Positions 6,268-7,635 of a stretch of DNA of 7,635 bases are shown piece by piece. The DNA comes from Actinomycetota bacterium (GTDB lineage Bacteria; Actinomycetota; Actinomycetes; Nanopelagicales; Nanopelagicaceae): NCBI GenBank assembly GCA_009697555.1, contig WLQV01000050.1, positions 1-7,635 on the forward strand, in the 5' to 3' direction. A program made the position numbers and the translations under genes. Position 1 is the stretch's first letter. Each line of letters opens with the position of its first letter. A model generated the notes under the pieces. The model made no database searches and was not told the DNA's origin. It was given only the letters and a program-made list of their open reading frames with translations.

Positions 6268-7635
6268 CTACTCTGGGGTGCGCCCTTGTCTGAGTAAGCC
6301 AAAGTTGAGTGAATCCTCCAGCGCCATTGCCGATGCGGCGATAACGTTTTCATGTACACCGATCGTGCTCCATGTTCCGTTGTGGTCAGAAGTTTCTACG
6401 AGAACGCGAGTGATAGCCCCAGTGCCAAGGCGACCTTCCAAGATACGTACCTTGTAGTCGGTGAGCTCGAGTTCTGCTAATTCTGGGTAGTACTTCACTA
6501 GACCAGAGCGAAGTGCATTATCAAATGCGTTCACTGGTCCATTTCCCATACCGCTACATGTGAGTTCATTGCCCTGCGCAGTAAATGAAATCTCGGCCTT
6601 AGTTTGAATTGCGCCAGAACTATCGCGCACCACAGTGGTGGTCCAATTCTTAATGGCGAAGAAAGATGGGCGCTTTCCTGCCATCTCCTCACGAAGTAAG
6701 AGTTCAAATGACGCATCGGCTGCTTCAAAGGTAAAGCCCTGTGACTCTAATTTCTTTACCCGATCTACAACGCGAGTAATAAGTTCGCGGTCCCCACCAA
6801 GATCTAGACCGAGTTCTTGTGACTTTAATTCAATTGATGCACGCCCTGCCATCTCAGAGACCAACATACGCATGTCATTTCCCACTGATGCTGGATCTTC
6901 ATGTTGATAGAGCGCGGGATCTACTTTGATCGCACTGGCATGAAGTCCAGCCTTATGCGCAAATGCTGAGATGCCGGTGTAAGGCTGACGTGGACTGGAG
7001 TTCACATTGGTTACTTCAGCGATGGCATGTGAAATTCTAAATGCCTCACGTAGCGCATTGACTGGCAGAACAGGTTGGGATTTCTTCAATTCAAGATTGG
7101 CAATGATGGTAACTAAATCGGCATTTCCAGTGCGTTCACCATAACCATTGAGTGTGCCTTGTACGTGAGTGACGCCGGCTGCAACTGCAGCAAGTGAATT
7201 TGCAACTGCACAGCCAGTGTCGTTGTGGCAATGAATTCCCAGTCGCGCCGAACTTGCCTGCAAAATATCATTAACAACTTGAGTGAGCTCATCTGGCAAC
7301 ATGCCACCATTGGTGTCACAGAGTGCAATGACATCGGCGCCAGCTTCAGCTGCAACTCGAACTACTTCCAATGCATAAGCACGGTTGGAGCGATAACCAT
7401 CGAAGAAGTGTTCGGCATCGAGAAAGACTCGCTGACCTTCGCTGCGCAAGTGTGTAATCGAATCCTTGATCATCGCTAAGTTCTCATCGAGCGTAGTTTT
7501 GAGGGCAAGATCTACATGGCGATCGTGGGATTTCGCAACCAAGGTAACAACAGGTGCACCGCTATCGCGAAGTGCGCCAAGCAGCACATCATCTGCTGCC
7601 TTCACATTAGGGCGACGAGTTGTACCAAATGCTAC
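6268..7635 (-). CDS. cimA: Citramalate synthase, 5' end cut by the window
   Basis: Cytoplasmic enzyme of the DRE-TIM metallolyase family that condenses acetyl-CoA with pyruvate to (R)-citramalate, the entry to threonine-independent isoleucine synthesis. 455 codons plus the stop are visible; the frame stays open to the edge and begins VAFGTTRRPNVKAADD, so the first 50 to 100 residues, including the catalytic Arg region, lie outside. A GTG at 7605 is internal, not the start. Seen motifs: DAEHFFDGY (codons 7416-7390), LCDTNGG, metal-binding HCHND (from 7233), and GTLNGYGERTGNADL. The C-terminal 110 residues resemble the LeuA regulatory dimer domain (DYKVRILEGRLGTGA, then HENVIAASAMALEDSL), normally the site of end-product inhibition. 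The HFFDGY and domain pattern favour CimA over LeuA or homocitrate synthase, but substrate is not proven. Confidence 0.9.
   Translation of the reverse strand, partial: VAFGTTRRPNVKAADDVLLGALRDSGAPVVTLVAKSHDRHVDLALKTTLDENLAMIKDSITHLRSEGQRVFLDAEHFFDGYRSNRAYALEVVRVAAEAGADVIALCDTNGGMLPDELTQVVNDILQASSARLGIHCHNDTGCAVANSLAAVAAGVTHVQGTLNGYGERTGNADLVTIIANLELKKSQPVLPVNALREAFRISHAIAEVTNVNSSPRQPYTGISAFAHKAGLHASAIKVDPALYQHEDPASVGNDMRMLVSEMAGRASIELKSQELGLDLGGDRELITRVVDRVKKLESQGFTFEAADASFELLLREEMAGKRPSFFAIKNWTTTVVRDSSGAIQTKAEISFTAQGNELTCSGMGNGPVNAFDNALRSGLVKYYPELAELELTDYKVRILEGRLGTGAITRVLVETSDHNGTWSTIGVHENVIAASAMALEDSLNFGLLRQGRTPE

Noticed and set aside
6268..7605. GTG at 7605 as the real start of cimA
   Set aside because: The frame continues upstream to the window edge and encodes FGTTRRPNVK, which belongs to the family core. 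The gene is cut by the window, not short.

Overview
The window looks like chromosomal housekeeping DNA from an actinobacterium (Actinomycetota). The order rpsB-tsf-pyrH-frr-cdsA-rlmN is typical of that phylum, S2 carries an Ala/Glu-rich C-terminal tail, and GTG starts are used. Base composition is near half GC, well below most soil actinobacteria, and gaps inside gene runs are only 0 to 24 bases apart from one of 74. This suggests a streamlined lineage, perhaps freshwater Nanopelagicales (acI) or similar. That placement is inference; the phylum is firmer.

Every supported gene is on the minus strand, so transcription runs from high to low coordinates. Positions 7635-5329 hold cimA (5' end outside the window), then xerC, then a terminator-like hairpin. 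Positions 5328-5084 are a 245-base gap with the likely promoter and a hairpin-rich leader of rpsB. Positions 5083-82 hold rpsB, tsf, pyrH, frr, cdsA and rlmN in one run. In positions 1-81 no gene can be called.

The main run is a growth-linked operon. It encodes ribosomal protein S2, elongation factor EF-Ts, UMP kinase (pyrimidine supply for RNA, DNA and CTP), ribosome recycling factor, CDP-diacylglycerol synthase (which uses CTP for phospholipid synthesis) and the RlmN 23S rRNA/tRNA methyltransferase. The upstream pair joins isoleucine-precursor synthesis (CimA) to chromosome dimer resolution (XerC), a link that looks positional rather than functional.

No exotic gene system, mobile element, CRISPR array, tRNA or rRNA was seen. 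The material worth a second look is non-coding: a leader before rpsB with several hairpins, including one ending six bases before the Shine-Dalgarno; a 17-column motif shared by the rpsB and pyrH leaders; and a 14-bp interrupted inverted repeat over the frr/cdsA junction that ties up the only strong Shine-Dalgarno-like sequence near the cdsA GTG start. All folds were worked out by eye, without energy calculation.
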